Assembly: GCF_000626715.1 (NCBI RefSeq) | Contig: NZ_AQRA01000007.1 | Span: forward strand, 1-64,000 | Source: Aquimarina atlantica | GTDB taxonomy: Bacteria > Bacteroidota > Bacteroidia > Flavobacteriales > Flavobacteriaceae | DNA: 64,000 bases | Direction of reading: 5' to 3' | Notes under the pieces: model-generated | Databases searched by the model: none | What the model saw: the letters and a program-made list of their open reading frames with translations, nothing else | What the model was told of the DNA's origin: nothing | In this document: positions 28,644 to 37,482 of the stretch, in pieces | Layout: each line of letters opens with the position of its first letter | Numbering within the stretch: position 1 is the stretch's first letter | Position numbers and translations under genes: made by a program

Positions 28644-28678
28644 TAAAAAGCCCCGACAAATATGTACAGGGCTTTTGG
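28644..28678 (-). terminator. terminator after gldJ
   Basis: AAAAGCCC (28646-28653) and GGGCTTTT (28669-28676) form a stem in the 77 bases between gldJ and murF. On the minus strand the stem is followed by TTTTTAAT. murF may therefore also have its own promoter. Confidence 0.65.
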
Positions 28679-28705
28679 TATTTATAACGAACTTTAATTA
28701 AATTC

Positions 28706-30382
28706 TTATCCTTTTGGTTTCTGGTGTCTTGGTGTTTTTTTCTTTCTGGCTTTAGTACCAACACGAGACATTGCATTTCTGAAACCAATATAATCGGTGG
28801 CCATATCTTGTGGTAAGAACCTTCTTTGTGCCGGATCTAACCAATAGGCTCTGTCTTTCCATGAACCACCTTTGTATACACGTACTTCATCATCAACGAT
28901 TGTAGTTCTTTTACTAGACTCATCGTATCTTCTGTCCATTTTTGTGCTATCTTCTGCATCAGGACCTACGTAATGGATAGGTGCATTATACATTCTTCTG
29001 TTAGGAGTAGCCTGATCCTGAAATCCTTCGTAATATCTAGAAGAACTTTTATCACCATCCCTATAATTTCTGTTATCACTATCATTAAAATTAGTTCTCA
29101 TGTATGTTTCCTGCTCATCGATAGGAACTTGTAAAATTCCACCAGGTAATACTCGAGCTATAATTTTACCATTACTAAGTGTATCGTATACGATAGAATC
29201 TGTCATAACGATTTTTACAGTTCCATCAGGATTGATAGCATTTTTGGTATATACATTCCCTCTATAGTAGTTAAAATCATTATATTCATCATCTACAATA
29301 GGTCTGTAAACATCGGCTACCCATTCTGCAACATTTCCTGCCATATCATATAAACCGTAATCGTTAGGGTTATAAGATTTTACAGGAGCAGTAATATCTG
29401 CACCATCATCACTCCATCCAGCGATTCCACCATAATCACCATCACCTTGCTTAAAGTTAGCTAATTGATCTCCACGAGTTCTTCTTTTTCCAGAACGTGT
29501 ATATTTTCCAGTCCATGGATATTTTTTTCTACCTCTATAGATGTTATAACTTCTAATTTCTACTAACCCTAAAGCAGCATATTCCCATTCAGCTTCAGTT
29601 GGAAGTCTGTATTTGGGTAAAAGTAATCCGTCTTTACGTTGTATATATAGTCCTGTAGAGTCGTTTGTTTTTGCGTATCTTTCTGATGCTCTACCACCTC
29701 TGATAGCTTCATCATTACCTCCATAAGTTTGCGTAGGAGCATTTAAATATGTATCTGTGTCAAAAGTGCTTTCTGCAGAAACATCTTCAAAAGGAGCATT
29801 CTTTTTAATTACATCTTCTTCTTCAAGAATTCTTTCATTAACGCGGTTAGTTCTCCAATTACTGAATTCTATTGCTTGAATCCAATTTACCCCTACAACA
29901 GGATAATTAGCATACGCAGGGTGACGTAAGTAATTATTGGTCATCATTTCGTTAAAACCAAGTCGATTTCTCCAAACTAAAGTGTCAGGAAGAGCACCAT
30001 AATATATGTTTCTGTATTTTGGTTCTGTAGGAGGGTATACTCCTTTTAACCAATCAAGGTATTCCAAATACATTACATTGGTAACTTCGGTTTCATCCAT
30101 ATAAAAGGATTGAACGTGTTGCTGAGTTGGAGTATTGTTCCAGTCATGCATTACATCGTCTTGTACACGTCCCATAGTGAATGTACCTCCTTCAATAAAT
30201 ACTAAACCAGGGCCAGTTTCTTGCTCTTTGTAATTTGTCTGTACCTGAAATCCACCATCTTTGGAATTGTATTTCCAACCTGTGGCTCTAGAACTGCTCC
30301 CATAATCGTTCTTAGAACAACTAAACAGTAAAACACTAATGGAAAGCGCCATTAGCGACTTAAAAATAAACGCGTTTTTCAT
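28706..30382 (-). CDS. gldJ: gliding motility lipoprotein GldJ
   Basis: A 558-residue lipoprotein of the gliding/type IX secretion machinery. The signal peptide ends at LLFSC (Cys22). The body is a formylglycine-generating-enzyme (sulfatase-modifying factor) domain, with FIEGGTFTMGRVQDDVMHDW, FYMDETEVTNVMYLEYLDWL, PVVGVNWIQAIEFSNWR, KYRLPTEAEWEYAALG, GLYDMAGNVAEWVADVY and VYKGGSWKDRAYW. GldJ is like GldK in lacking sulfatase maturation activity and having a structural role. The position next to murF on one side and porV on the other, and the length near 560, favour GldJ over GldK. Confidence 0.9.
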   Translation of the reverse strand: MKNAFIFKSLMALSISVLLFSCSKNDYGSSSRATGWKYNSKDGGFQVQTNYKEQETGPGLVFIEGGTFTMGRVQDDVMHDWNNTPTQQHVQSFYMDETEVTNVMYLEYLDWLKGVYPPTEPKYRNIYYGALPDTLVWRNRLGFNEMMTNNYLRHPAYANYPVVGVNWIQAIEFSNWRTNRVNERILEEEDVIKKNAPFEDVSAESTFDTDTYLNAPTQTYGGNDEAIRGGRASERYAKTNDSTGLYIQRKDGLLLPKYRLPTEAEWEYAALGLVEIRSYNIYRGRKKYPWTGKYTRSGKRRTRGDQLANFKQGDGDYGGIAGWSDDGADITAPVKSYNPNDYGLYDMAGNVAEWVADVYRPIVDDEYNDFNYYRGNVYTKNAINPDGTVKIVMTDSIVYDTLSNGKIIARVLPGGILQVPIDEQETYMRTNFNDSDNRNYRDGDKSSSRYYEGFQDQATPNRRMYNAPIHYVGPDAEDSTKMDRRYDESSKRTTIVDDEVRVYKGGSWKDRAYWLDPAQRRFLPQDMATDYIGFRNAMSRVGTKARKKKTPRHQKPKG

Positions 30383-30734
30383 AATCTTAAGTTCGTTTAA
30401 GTAGAAATTAGGGCTTGCAATATAAATAATAAACGTTAAAATTACCCTAATTTTTTCAAAATATTATCAATTCACATTTTTTTATGAATTTATAACGACT
30501 CTGGTTTAACGCAATATTTGTGAGTTTATTATTTGAGATGTAATAAAAACAAGAATTTTAAAATATTAAAAAAACATGGGACTTAATTTTTTTTCAAATA
30601 ATCATGTTTCTTAATAAAACGTTAAATAATATGATTATTTAACATTATTTTCACTTCTTGTAGTGTGAAATCTTATAAAGAGATGAGATGGGCAATTGTT
30701 TGAAATTTAAAAGCTTACAAAGGATTTAAGGGTG

Positions 30735-30742
30735 TATATTTG
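30735..30742 (+). promoter_or_regulatory. putative upstream -7 element (porV region)
   Basis: TATATTTG matches the Bacteroidota -7 consensus. It lies 35 bases before the ATG of the 28-codon ORF and 155 bases before porV. No clear -33 TTTG is present at the usual spacing. Confidence 0.4.
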
Positions 30743-30777
30743 GGGTGTTTTAATAAAAATTAATCACGGAAACTAAA

Positions 30778-30864
30778 ATGAAATATAAGATATCCTTAAA
30801 ATCAGCGTTTATAAACCATCAACTTAAAAAAATTAAGAACTCACTATTCTTACTAACTAAATAA
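30778..30864 (+). CDS. 28-codon ORF, possible leader peptide or gene remnant
   Basis: A short ORF (MKYKISLKSAFINHQ and 13 further residues, stop TAA at 30862-30864) placed between two promoter-like elements and ending 33 bases before porV. The peptide is basic with a short hydrophobic part (SLFLL), which could be the start of a truncated signal peptide. It sits where porU would begin. It could be a remnant of porU, a leader peptide, or chance; nothing proves translation. Confidence 0.25.
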   Translation: MKYKISLKSAFINHQLKKIKNSLFLLTK

Positions 30865-30867
30865 CTA

Positions 30868-30875
30868 TATATTTG
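30868..30875 (+). promoter_or_regulatory. putative porV -7 element
   Basis: TATATTTG lies 22 bases before the porV start codon, which would give a very short leader. The -33 region is not convincing. Confidence 0.45.
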
Positions 30876-30897
30876 TCAAACTCAATTTTTAAAGGAT

Positions 30898-32067
30898 ATG
30901 AAAAGATTATTAACCCTTAGCCTATTGTGTGTTACAGTTTTCACTTTTAAAACTCAGGCTCAGGAACAAAACAGAGCAATAACAACTGCTACTCCATTTT
31001 TATTAATAGCTGCAGATGCAAGAGCGGCTGGTTTAGCAGACCAGGGGGTTGCTACTTCTCCAGATGCATTTTCACAACAATGGAATCCAGCTAAATATGC
31101 ATTCATAAAAAATAAGCAAGGGGTTGGGGTTAACTATACTCCCTATTTAAGTAATCTGGTTAATGATATATTCTTGGGGAATGTAAATTATTATAATCGT
31201 CTTAATGAGCGAAGTGCTGTAGCAGCGAGTTTTAGATATTTTAGCTTAGGAGATATAGAGTTTAGACAAGGACCTAATGATGAGCCTAATGTTCAAAAGC
31301 CAAATGAATTAACGCTTGATGTTTCATATGCGTTAAAACTTAGTGATAGGTTCTCTATGGCTGTAGCAGGTCGCTATTTACGTTCTGATCTTAGGCTACA
31401 AGGTTTGGGAGCAGATGCTAGTGCAGCTGGAAGTTTTGGAGTAGATATCGCTGGTTTTTATAGAAGTGATGAGATTGCTTTTAATTCTTTTAATGGTAGA
31501 TGGAGAGCAGGAGCTACAATTTCTAATATAGGACCAAAAATAAAATATGATGATGCAGGTCAGGAAAACTTTATACCTACTAATTTTAGATTAGGAGCTG
31601 CATTCGATTTTATTCTTAATGAAGATAATCGAATTACACCCTCGTTAGAGTTTAGTAAATTACTTGTGCCAACTCCGTTAGATCCAGACACTAATGGTGA
31701 TGGTGAGATTACGGCAGAAGAACAACAGGCTGCAAACGATGAGTATAATGATAAAAGTGCATTTGGATCTATATTTTCTTCTTGGGGAGATGCGCCAGAT
31801 GGGTTTAGCGAAGAATTAAAAGAAATTACCTGGGCATTAGGTGCAGAATATATGTATCGTGATGTATTTGCTTTTAGAGCAGGATACTTTAATGAGGCTG
31901 AAGAAAAAGGAGCACGTAAATTCTTATCTCTAGGTGCAGGTTTCAGATATAATATTGTAAACTTAGATATATCTTATTTATTTTCTACTTCTAAAGTTAG
32001 AAGTCCACTTGAAGGAACACTACGTTTTGGTCTTTCCTTTAATTTTGGAGACGAATATTACGACTAG
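30898..32067 (+). CDS. porV: type IX secretion outer-membrane protein PorV
   Basis: A 389-residue outer-membrane beta-barrel of the FadL-like PorV/PorQ family (also called LptO). A signal peptide ends near residue 21 (TQA|QEQ). The mature start AITTATPFLLIAADARAAGLADQGVATSPDAFSQQWNPAKYAF is characteristic (seen here at about 28-70). Strand-like repeats follow to a C-terminal Phe-rich end (LRFGLSFNFG). PorV binds the C-terminal signal of type IX cargo after it crosses the outer membrane and delivers it to the sortase PorU. Here it is divergent from gldJ and followed by cdd and pdhA, the usual neighbours, but porU is missing. Confidence 0.92.
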   Translation: MKRLLTLSLLCVTVFTFKTQAQEQNRAITTATPFLLIAADARAAGLADQGVATSPDAFSQQWNPAKYAFIKNKQGVGVNYTPYLSNLVNDIFLGNVNYYNRLNERSAVAASFRYFSLGDIEFRQGPNDEPNVQKPNELTLDVSYALKLSDRFSMAVAGRYLRSDLRLQGLGADASAAGSFGVDIAGFYRSDEIAFNSFNGRWRAGATISNIGPKIKYDDAGQENFIPTNFRLGAAFDFILNEDNRITPSLEFSKLLVPTPLDPDTNGDGEITAEEQQAANDEYNDKSAFGSIFSSWGDAPDGFSEELKEITWALGAEYMYRDVFAFRAGYFNEAEEKGARKFLSLGAGFRYNIVNLDISYLFSTSKVRSPLEGTLRFGLSFNFGDEYYD

Positions 32068-32090
32068 AAAATATCGTATACTACTATAAA

Positions 32091-32125
32091 AAAGTATCAA
32101 GCCGAAGGGTTTGATACTTTTTTTG
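32091..32125 (+). terminator. terminator after porV
   Basis: AAAGTATCAA and TTGATACTTT form a perfect 10-bp stem with a 10-nt loop, followed by a run of T, 24 bases after the porV stop. Confidence 0.88.
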
Positions 32126-32292
32126 TTTATAGTACATTGTAATACTTTTATTTGTAGTTCAAATTTAGGAATACGATATGCTTTGTAGGGTGTTTGAAGG
32201 CTAAGTGAGCTAAATAATACTGTATGAAGAGTTAGAAAGTAATATTAATAACGCATGAAAAGAGCATTAAGAAATTACTAAAATTTAAACGT

Positions 32293-32775
32293 GTGAAAGA
32301 AATAGAAATAAAATCTGTCTTACAGGTATATGATTCATTTGATGAGTTGCCAGAAAATATCCAGGAATTGATGCGGCAATCTATTGCTATTAGAGATAAG
32401 GCATATGCTCCTTACTCTGAGTTTTTGGTTGGAGCAGCCCTTTTATTAGAGAATGGAGAGGTGGTTTTAGGAAATAACCAGGAAAATGCGTGTTATCCTT
32501 CGGGATTGTGTGCAGAACGTACAGCTATATATTATGCCGGAGCTAATTTTCCAGGTGTTCCTGTTGTTACTATGGCACTTTCTGCCAAATCTTTAAAATA
32601 TCAATTGTTAACCCCTACACCTCCTTGCGGTGCTTGTAGGCAGGCAATAGCAGAATATGAGATAAAACAAAATATGCCAATAGCTATTTATTTTATGGGA
32701 GAAACAGGAAAAGTGGTTAAATCTTCCTCTTTATCTAATATATTACCGCTTATTTTTGATAATTCATATTTATAA
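32293..32775 (+). CDS. cdd: cytidine deaminase
   Basis: A 160-residue zinc enzyme that deaminates cytidine and deoxycytidine in pyrimidine salvage. The zinc motifs are clear: NACYPSGLCAERTAIYYA (the C-A-E part, with the catalytic Glu) and TPPCGACRQAIAEY (the P-C-x-x-C part). FLVGAALLLENGEVVLGNNQEN precedes them. The start is GTG at 32293. The gene lies between porV and pdhA, as in related genomes, and is separated from porV by a terminator. Confidence 0.95.
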   Translation: MKEIEIKSVLQVYDSFDELPENIQELMRQSIAIRDKAYAPYSEFLVGAALLLENGEVVLGNNQENACYPSGLCAERTAIYYAGANFPGVPVVTMALSAKSLKYQLLTPTPPCGACRQAIAEYEIKQNMPIAIYFMGETGKVVKSSSLSNILPLIFDNSYL

Positions 32776-32923
32776 CGTTTTCGTTGATTTTATCTGCAAA
32801 CTCCTTTTTCCTTAATTTCGAATATGTTATTTTTGTTTTTCGTTCTCTTAAAAAATAAGAGAAAAAATTAAATAATGGCTAGTTTTGTAGCTAGTTTTTT
32901 TAGACATACATCAGTACAACTAA

Positions 32924-33925
32924 ATGAAAAAGATAACCAAAGATGTTTACCTAAATTGGTACGAAGAAATGCTTTTCTGGAGAAAATTCGAGGATAAGTT
33001 AGCTCAAGTTTATATTCAACAAAAAGTAAGAGGTTTTTTACACTTATACAATGGTCAGGAAGCAATTTTGGCGGGGGCATTGCATGCTATGGACCTTACC
33101 AAGGATCGTATGATTACAGCATACCGTAATCACGTGCAACCTATTGGTATGGGTGTTGATCCAAAACGGGTAATGGCAGAGTTATATGGTAAAGGTACCG
33201 GTACTTCTCAAGGTTTAGGAGGATCAATGCATATTTTTTCTAAAGAACATCGATTCTATGGAGGACATGGAATTGTAGGAGGACAAATCCCTTTAGGAGC
33301 AGGTTTAGCTTTTGCAGATAAGTATAATAAAAGAGACTCGGTTACGCTAACTTTTATGGGAGATGGAGCTACCAGACAAGGATCGTTACATGAGACGTTT
33401 AACTTAGCAATGCTTTGGAATTTACCAGTAGTATTTTGTGTAGAAAATAACGGCTATGCAATGGGGACATCTGTAGAAAGAACAGCTAATCACCCAGATA
33501 TATGGAAGTTAGGATTAGGATACGAAATGCCATGTGGACCGGTAGATGCAATGAATCCAATAAAGGTTGCTGAAGCAATGGATGAAGCAATTACCAGAGC
33601 ACGAACAGGTGGTGGACCAACATTTTTAGAGCTGAAAACGTATAGATATAGAGGGCATTCTATGAGTGATGCACAAAAATATCGTACCAAAGAAGAGGTG
33701 GCAGAGTATCAAAAAATAGATCCGATCACTCAGGTTTTGGATATTATTAAAGATAAAAAATATGCTACCGATGAAGAAATTGCAGTAATAGATAAACGAG
33801 TAAAAGATAGAGTGGCAGAATGTCAAAAATTTGCCGAAGAATCACCATTCCCAGAAAAGAATGTGATGTATGACGTTGTATACGAACAGGATAATTATCC
33901 ATTTTTACCACACAAACCACAATAG
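32924..33925 (+). CDS. pdhA: pyruvate dehydrogenase E1 component, alpha subunit
   Basis: A thiamine diphosphate-dependent subunit of 333 residues. Motifs include FLHLYNGQEAILAGALHAM, TAYRNHVQPIGMG, GGSMHIF, GGHGIVGGQIPLGAGLAFA, and the thiamine diphosphate site FMGDGATRQGSLHETFNLAM with VVFCVENNGYAMGT. The phosphorylation-loop-like segment is YRYRGHSMSDAQKYRTKEE. With E1beta, encoded outside this window, it decarboxylates pyruvate and passes the acetyl group to the E2 encoded 3 bases downstream. Confidence 0.95.
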   Translation: MKKITKDVYLNWYEEMLFWRKFEDKLAQVYIQQKVRGFLHLYNGQEAILAGALHAMDLTKDRMITAYRNHVQPIGMGVDPKRVMAELYGKGTGTSQGLGGSMHIFSKEHRFYGGHGIVGGQIPLGAGLAFADKYNKRDSVTLTFMGDGATRQGSLHETFNLAMLWNLPVVFCVENNGYAMGTSVERTANHPDIWKLGLGYEMPCGPVDAMNPIKVAEAMDEAITRARTGGGPTFLELKTYRYRGHSMSDAQKYRTKEEVAEYQKIDPITQVLDIIKDKKYATDEEIAVIDKRVKDRVAECQKFAEESPFPEKNVMYDVVYEQDNYPFLPHKPQ

Positions 33926-33928
33926 ATT

Positions 33929-35539
33929 ATGGCTACAGTAATTAATATGCCGCGATTGAGCGATACCATGGAAGAAGGAGTGGTTGCGAAGTGGCTTGTT
34001 GAAAAAGGAGATAAAATTAGTGAAGGAGATATCCTTGCTGAAATAGAAACAGATAAAGCAACAATGGAGTTTGAATCCTTTTATGAAGGAACACTGCTTC
34101 ATGTAGGGATCGAAGAAGGAGAGACAGCTCCGGTAGATCAATTACTCGCAATTATCGGAGAAGAAAATGAAGATATTTCTGATTTATTAAACGGAAATAC
34201 AACACCTAATGCAGAATCGGTAAAAGAAGAAAAAGTAGAAGAATCAGCTCCCGTTTCTAATCAAACTACTACTATTCCTGATGGCGTAGAGGTTATTACT
34301 ATGCCACGTCTTAGTGATACAATGGAAGAAGGAACTGTAGCTACCTGGTTAAAAAAAGTAGGAGATACTGTTGAAGAAGGAGATATCCTAGCCGAAATAG
34401 AGACAGATAAAGCTACTATGGAGTTTGAGTCATTCTATAACGGAACCTTGTTGCATATCGGAATAGAAGAAGGACAAACTGCTCCTGTAGATGTTTTATT
34501 GGCAATAATTGGTCCCGCAGGAACAGATATATCTGCGCTTAAAGATGGTGTTCCTGCAACAGCAGCAGTACAAGATGCTACGCCTGCAAAAGAAGAAAAA
34601 GTAGAAACGACAGTTGTAACTTCTCAAGGAAATGGCACATCAGGAGGACGAATATTTGCTTCTCCGTTAGCAAAGAAAATAGCAGCTGATAAAGGAATTG
34701 ACCTATCTCTGGTAAAAGGAACAGGCGAAAACGGGCGTGTTGTTAAGAAAGATGTAGAATCATTTACACCTTCCGCAGTAGCTAGTACTAGTACTTCACA
34801 ACCGGACAAAGAAACAACGTCTACTCCTGTAGTACAAACATATACTCCAGCAGGAGAAGAAAGTTTTGAAGAAGTGAAAAATTCGCAGATGCGTAAAGCT
34901 ATTGCAAAAAGTCTTTCGGCTTCAAAATTTAATGCGCCACACTACTACCTTACCATCGAGGTAAATATGGAAAATGCAATGACATCGCGTAAGAAGATTA
35001 ATGAATTACCAGATGTTAAAGTATCTTTTAATGATATGGTAGTTAAAGCATGTGCATTGGCACTTCGTAAACACCCACAGGTTAATACGCAGTGGACAGA
35101 TGTAGCTACCAGATATGCTAAACATATTAATGTAGGGGTTGCTGTAGCGGTACCTGATGGATTGGTAGTTCCTGTTTTACCTTTTACAGATCAGATGTCT
35201 CTTACGCAGATAGGAGCTAAGGTTAAAGATTTGGCAGGTAGAGCCCGTAACAAAAAATTAACTCCTCAAGAAATGAGTGGTAGTACATTTACGGTATCTA
35301 ATCTAGGGATGTTTGGAATCCAGGAATTTACTTCTATTATTAATCAGCCTAATTCAGCTATACTTTCGGTTGGTGCAATTGTAGAAAAACCAGTTGTTAA
35401 AGATGGTCAGATTGTAGTTGGTAATACAATGAAAGTGACCTTAGCTTGTGATCACAGAACTGTAGATGGAGCAACAGGAGCTCAGTTTTTACAAACGTTA
35501 AAACAGTATCTCGAAAATCCGGTTACTATGCTTGCGTAG
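33929..35539 (+). CDS. pdhC: pyruvate dehydrogenase E2, dihydrolipoamide acetyltransferase
   Basis: A 536-residue E2 with two lipoyl domains (about 1-78 and 122-196). Each has the lipoylation motif ETDKATMEFES, with the target lysines at Lys43 and Lys161. The two domains are nearly identical, so probably a recent or maintained duplication. A peripheral-subunit-binding domain follows (ASPLAKKIAADKGIDLSLV, near 245-280), then the acyltransferase core with the catalytic motif DHRTVDGATGAQFL near the C-terminus. It is 3 bases after pdhA. E3 and E1beta are not in the window. Confidence 0.96.
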   Translation: MATVINMPRLSDTMEEGVVAKWLVEKGDKISEGDILAEIETDKATMEFESFYEGTLLHVGIEEGETAPVDQLLAIIGEENEDISDLLNGNTTPNAESVKEEKVEESAPVSNQTTTIPDGVEVITMPRLSDTMEEGTVATWLKKVGDTVEEGDILAEIETDKATMEFESFYNGTLLHIGIEEGQTAPVDVLLAIIGPAGTDISALKDGVPATAAVQDATPAKEEKVETTVVTSQGNGTSGGRIFASPLAKKIAADKGIDLSLVKGTGENGRVVKKDVESFTPSAVASTSTSQPDKETTSTPVVQTYTPAGEESFEEVKNSQMRKAIAKSLSASKFNAPHYYLTIEVNMENAMTSRKKINELPDVKVSFNDMVVKACALALRKHPQVNTQWTDVATRYAKHINVGVAVAVPDGLVVPVLPFTDQMSLTQIGAKVKDLAGRARNKKLTPQEMSGSTFTVSNLGMFGIQEFTSIINQPNSAILSVGAIVEKPVVKDGQIVVGNTMKVTLACDHRTVDGATGAQFLQTLKQYLENPVTMLA

Positions 35540-35566
35540 ATGACTGCTAGTATAATATTCATATTC

Positions 35567-35597
35567 AATCCTGCTTCTAATGAAGCGGGATTTTTTA
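35567..35597 (+). terminator. terminator after pdhC
   Basis: AATCCTGCTTC and GAAGCGGGATT form a stem with one G-T pair and a 4-nt loop, followed by TTTTT, 28 bases after the pdhC stop. Confidence 0.85.
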
Positions 35598-35619
35598 TCT
35601 TTATCCAAAACATATTTTT

Positions 35620-36591
35620 ATGACAAAGAACATATTGATCATCCTGATTTCGATTTTATTTATCAATTGTAAGCAAGGAACAATAGCTCAATCACAAACT
35701 AAAACAGTAGAAAATGCTTCTGCAGAAAAAACTAAAGTTTCTGATGTTGCAGCTATAATGAATTTTTTAGCTAGTGATGAGCTAGAAGGAAGAGATACTG
35801 GAAGTGAAGGTTTAGAAAAAGCCGCGAAATTTATTGAAGAAGAGTTTAAAAAAAATAAGATAGCACCTTATTTTGAAACCTATAGAGATGCTTTTGATGC
35901 AAAAGGAACAGCAACATATAACGTTGTAGGGTTTCTTAAAGGTACAGATGATGAATTATCGAAAGAATTTATTATAGTAGGAGCACATTTTGATCATATA
36001 GGTACAGGAAAAGAAGTTAATGGTGATGTAATTGCTAATGGTGCTAATGATAATGCAGCAGGAAGCAGTGCGGTAATTTCACTGGCTAAACAATTTGCTC
36101 GATTAAAAAATAACAAACGTAGTATTCTTTTTGTGCTGTTTGGCGCAGAGGAAAGAGGATTATTGGGATCTGCACATCTGGCAAAGGTGTTAAAAGAAAA
36201 GAATATTAATGTGTATGCTATGGTTAATTTTGAAATGATAGGAGTACCATTAAATGATAAACCATATAAAGCCTATATCACAGGATATGAAATGTCTAAT
36301 ATGGCTCAGAAAATGAATGAATATGCAGGCTCAGAACTGATAGGATATTTGCCAAAAGCAAAAGAGTTTCAATTGTTTAGAAGAAGCGATAATTATCCGT
36401 TCTATGAGCAGTTTAAAGTGCCATGTCAGACCATTTCTACTTTCGATTTTACTAACTATGACTATTACCACCATGTAGATGATGAAATATCTGAAATGAA
36501 TTTTGAGTTTATGGCAGAGCTTATTAATAGCTGCTTTCCTGTACTTACAAAAATGGCAAATACATCGGATAAAGAAATTAAGTTAAATTAA
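35620..36591 (+). CDS. M28 family metallopeptidase, lipoprotein
   Basis: A 323-residue zinc aminopeptidase-like protein with an N-terminal lipoprotein signal (LLFINC, Cys17). The two-zinc site residues are in IIVGAHFDHIG (His-x-Asp), NGANDNAAGSSAV (bridging Asp), and LFGAEERGLLGS (catalytic and metal Glu pair). Later ligands are in MVNFEMIG and YDYYHHVDDE. It probably trims peptides in the periplasm or at the outer membrane. The gene stands between two terminated or monocistronic units. Confidence 0.92.
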   Translation: MTKNILIILISILFINCKQGTIAQSQTKTVENASAEKTKVSDVAAIMNFLASDELEGRDTGSEGLEKAAKFIEEEFKKNKIAPYFETYRDAFDAKGTATYNVVGFLKGTDDELSKEFIIVGAHFDHIGTGKEVNGDVIANGANDNAAGSSAVISLAKQFARLKNNKRSILFVLFGAEERGLLGSAHLAKVLKEKNINVYAMVNFEMIGVPLNDKPYKAYITGYEMSNMAQKMNEYAGSELIGYLPKAKEFQLFRRSDNYPFYEQFKVPCQTISTFDFTNYDYYHHVDDEISEMNFEFMAELINSCFPVLTKMANTSDKEIKLN

Positions 36592-36657
36592 TAAAAAGAG
36601 ATGGTCTGAAAAGTCAAAAAATATACGATTTTTCATATGACTTAATTCTAGCGAAGA

Positions 36658-37338
36658 ATGAAAAATATTATCATAACGGGTGCAAGTAGGGGTATTGGGT
36701 ATGAAATGGCAAAACTATTTGCCGACGAAGGTCACCAGGTGTTGGCATTATCGAGGAATGAAAAACCTATAGATGCTCTTCAACATAAAAATATACATAC
36801 ATTTTCTTTTGATATCTGTAACCCCAAAGACCTTGAAAAGATGAGTAACTACATCTCTTCTTCTTGGAAACAGGTAGATATTTTGATCAATAACGCCGGT
36901 AAATTACTAAATAAACCTTTTGGTGAAATCTCTACTCAGGATTTTGAAGAAGTGTATAAGGTAAATGTTTTTGGAGTAGCCGAAATTACGCGTTTAACTT
37001 TACCACATATGAAACCCGGTAGTCATGTAGTTACAGTGAGTAGTATGGGAGGTATACAAGGAAGTATGAAATTTCCTGGGTTAGCCGCTTATAGTTCTAG
37101 TAAAGGTGCAGTGATTACCTTAAACGAACTATTGGCAGAAGAATATAAAGAAAGTGGTATTGGTTTTAATGTTCTTGCTCTTGGAGCTGTGCAAACCGAA
37201 ATGTTGGAAGAAGCATTTCCCGGGTATCAGGCACCTTTAACAGCTATAGAAATGGCAGAATATATAAAAGGATTCTCCTTAACCGGAAATAAATTTTATA
37301 ACGGAAAAGTCCTTCAGGTATCTAGTAGTACACCTTAA
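36658..37338 (+). CDS. short-chain dehydrogenase/reductase
   Basis: A 226-residue SDR with IIITGASRGIGYEMAKLFAD at the N-terminus (cofactor loop T-G-x-x-x-G-I-G), ILINNAGKLLNKPFGE, the catalytic Ser in HVVTVSSMGGIQGS, and Y-x-x-x-K in AAYSSSKGAVITL. Length is short for the family but complete. No neighbour reveals the substrate. Confidence 0.92.
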   Translation: MKNIIITGASRGIGYEMAKLFADEGHQVLALSRNEKPIDALQHKNIHTFSFDICNPKDLEKMSNYISSSWKQVDILINNAGKLLNKPFGEISTQDFEEVYKVNVFGVAEITRLTLPHMKPGSHVVTVSSMGGIQGSMKFPGLAAYSSSKGAVITLNELLAEEYKESGIGFNVLALGAVQTEMLEEAFPGYQAPLTAIEMAEYIKGFSLTGNKFYNGKVLQVSSSTP

Positions 37339-37375
37339 AAATTAGTATATAGCTCTGAAATACATAAGAACTCAG

Positions 37376-37418
37376 AAAAAGATATCCGGATTATGGTACG
37401 AAGTACATAATCCGGATA
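37376..37418 (-). terminator. hairpin terminator of the double-glycine peptide gene
   Basis: TATCCGGATTATG (37383-37395) and CATAATCCGGATA (37406-37418) form a perfect 13-bp stem with a 10-nt loop. On the minus strand it is followed by TTTTT (37376-37380), so it fits the peptide gene that ends at 37483. Confidence 0.75.
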
Positions 37419-37482
37419 AATTCTAACGCAAAAACACTTTAGTGTTTTGATGTAAATAGGTAAAGAATTATAGGTGATACCT

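Larger units (their letters stand above)
30383..30897. other. gldJ-porV intergenic gap lacking porU
   Basis: 515 bases between the divergent gldJ and porV genes. There is no long ORF. It holds two exact -7 elements on the plus strand, TATATTTG at 30735-30742 and again at 30868-30875, and one 28-codon ORF at 30778-30864. In F. johnsoniae and relatives the gene for the type IX sortase PorU lies here. The remaining sequence is very AT-rich with no other structure that I can support. Confidence 0.6.

Noticed and set aside
32874-32901. GGCTA/TAGCT hairpin with a T run between cdd and pdhA.
   Set aside because: The stem is only five pairs including a G-T pair. It may be a weak cdd terminator but is not strong enough to list.
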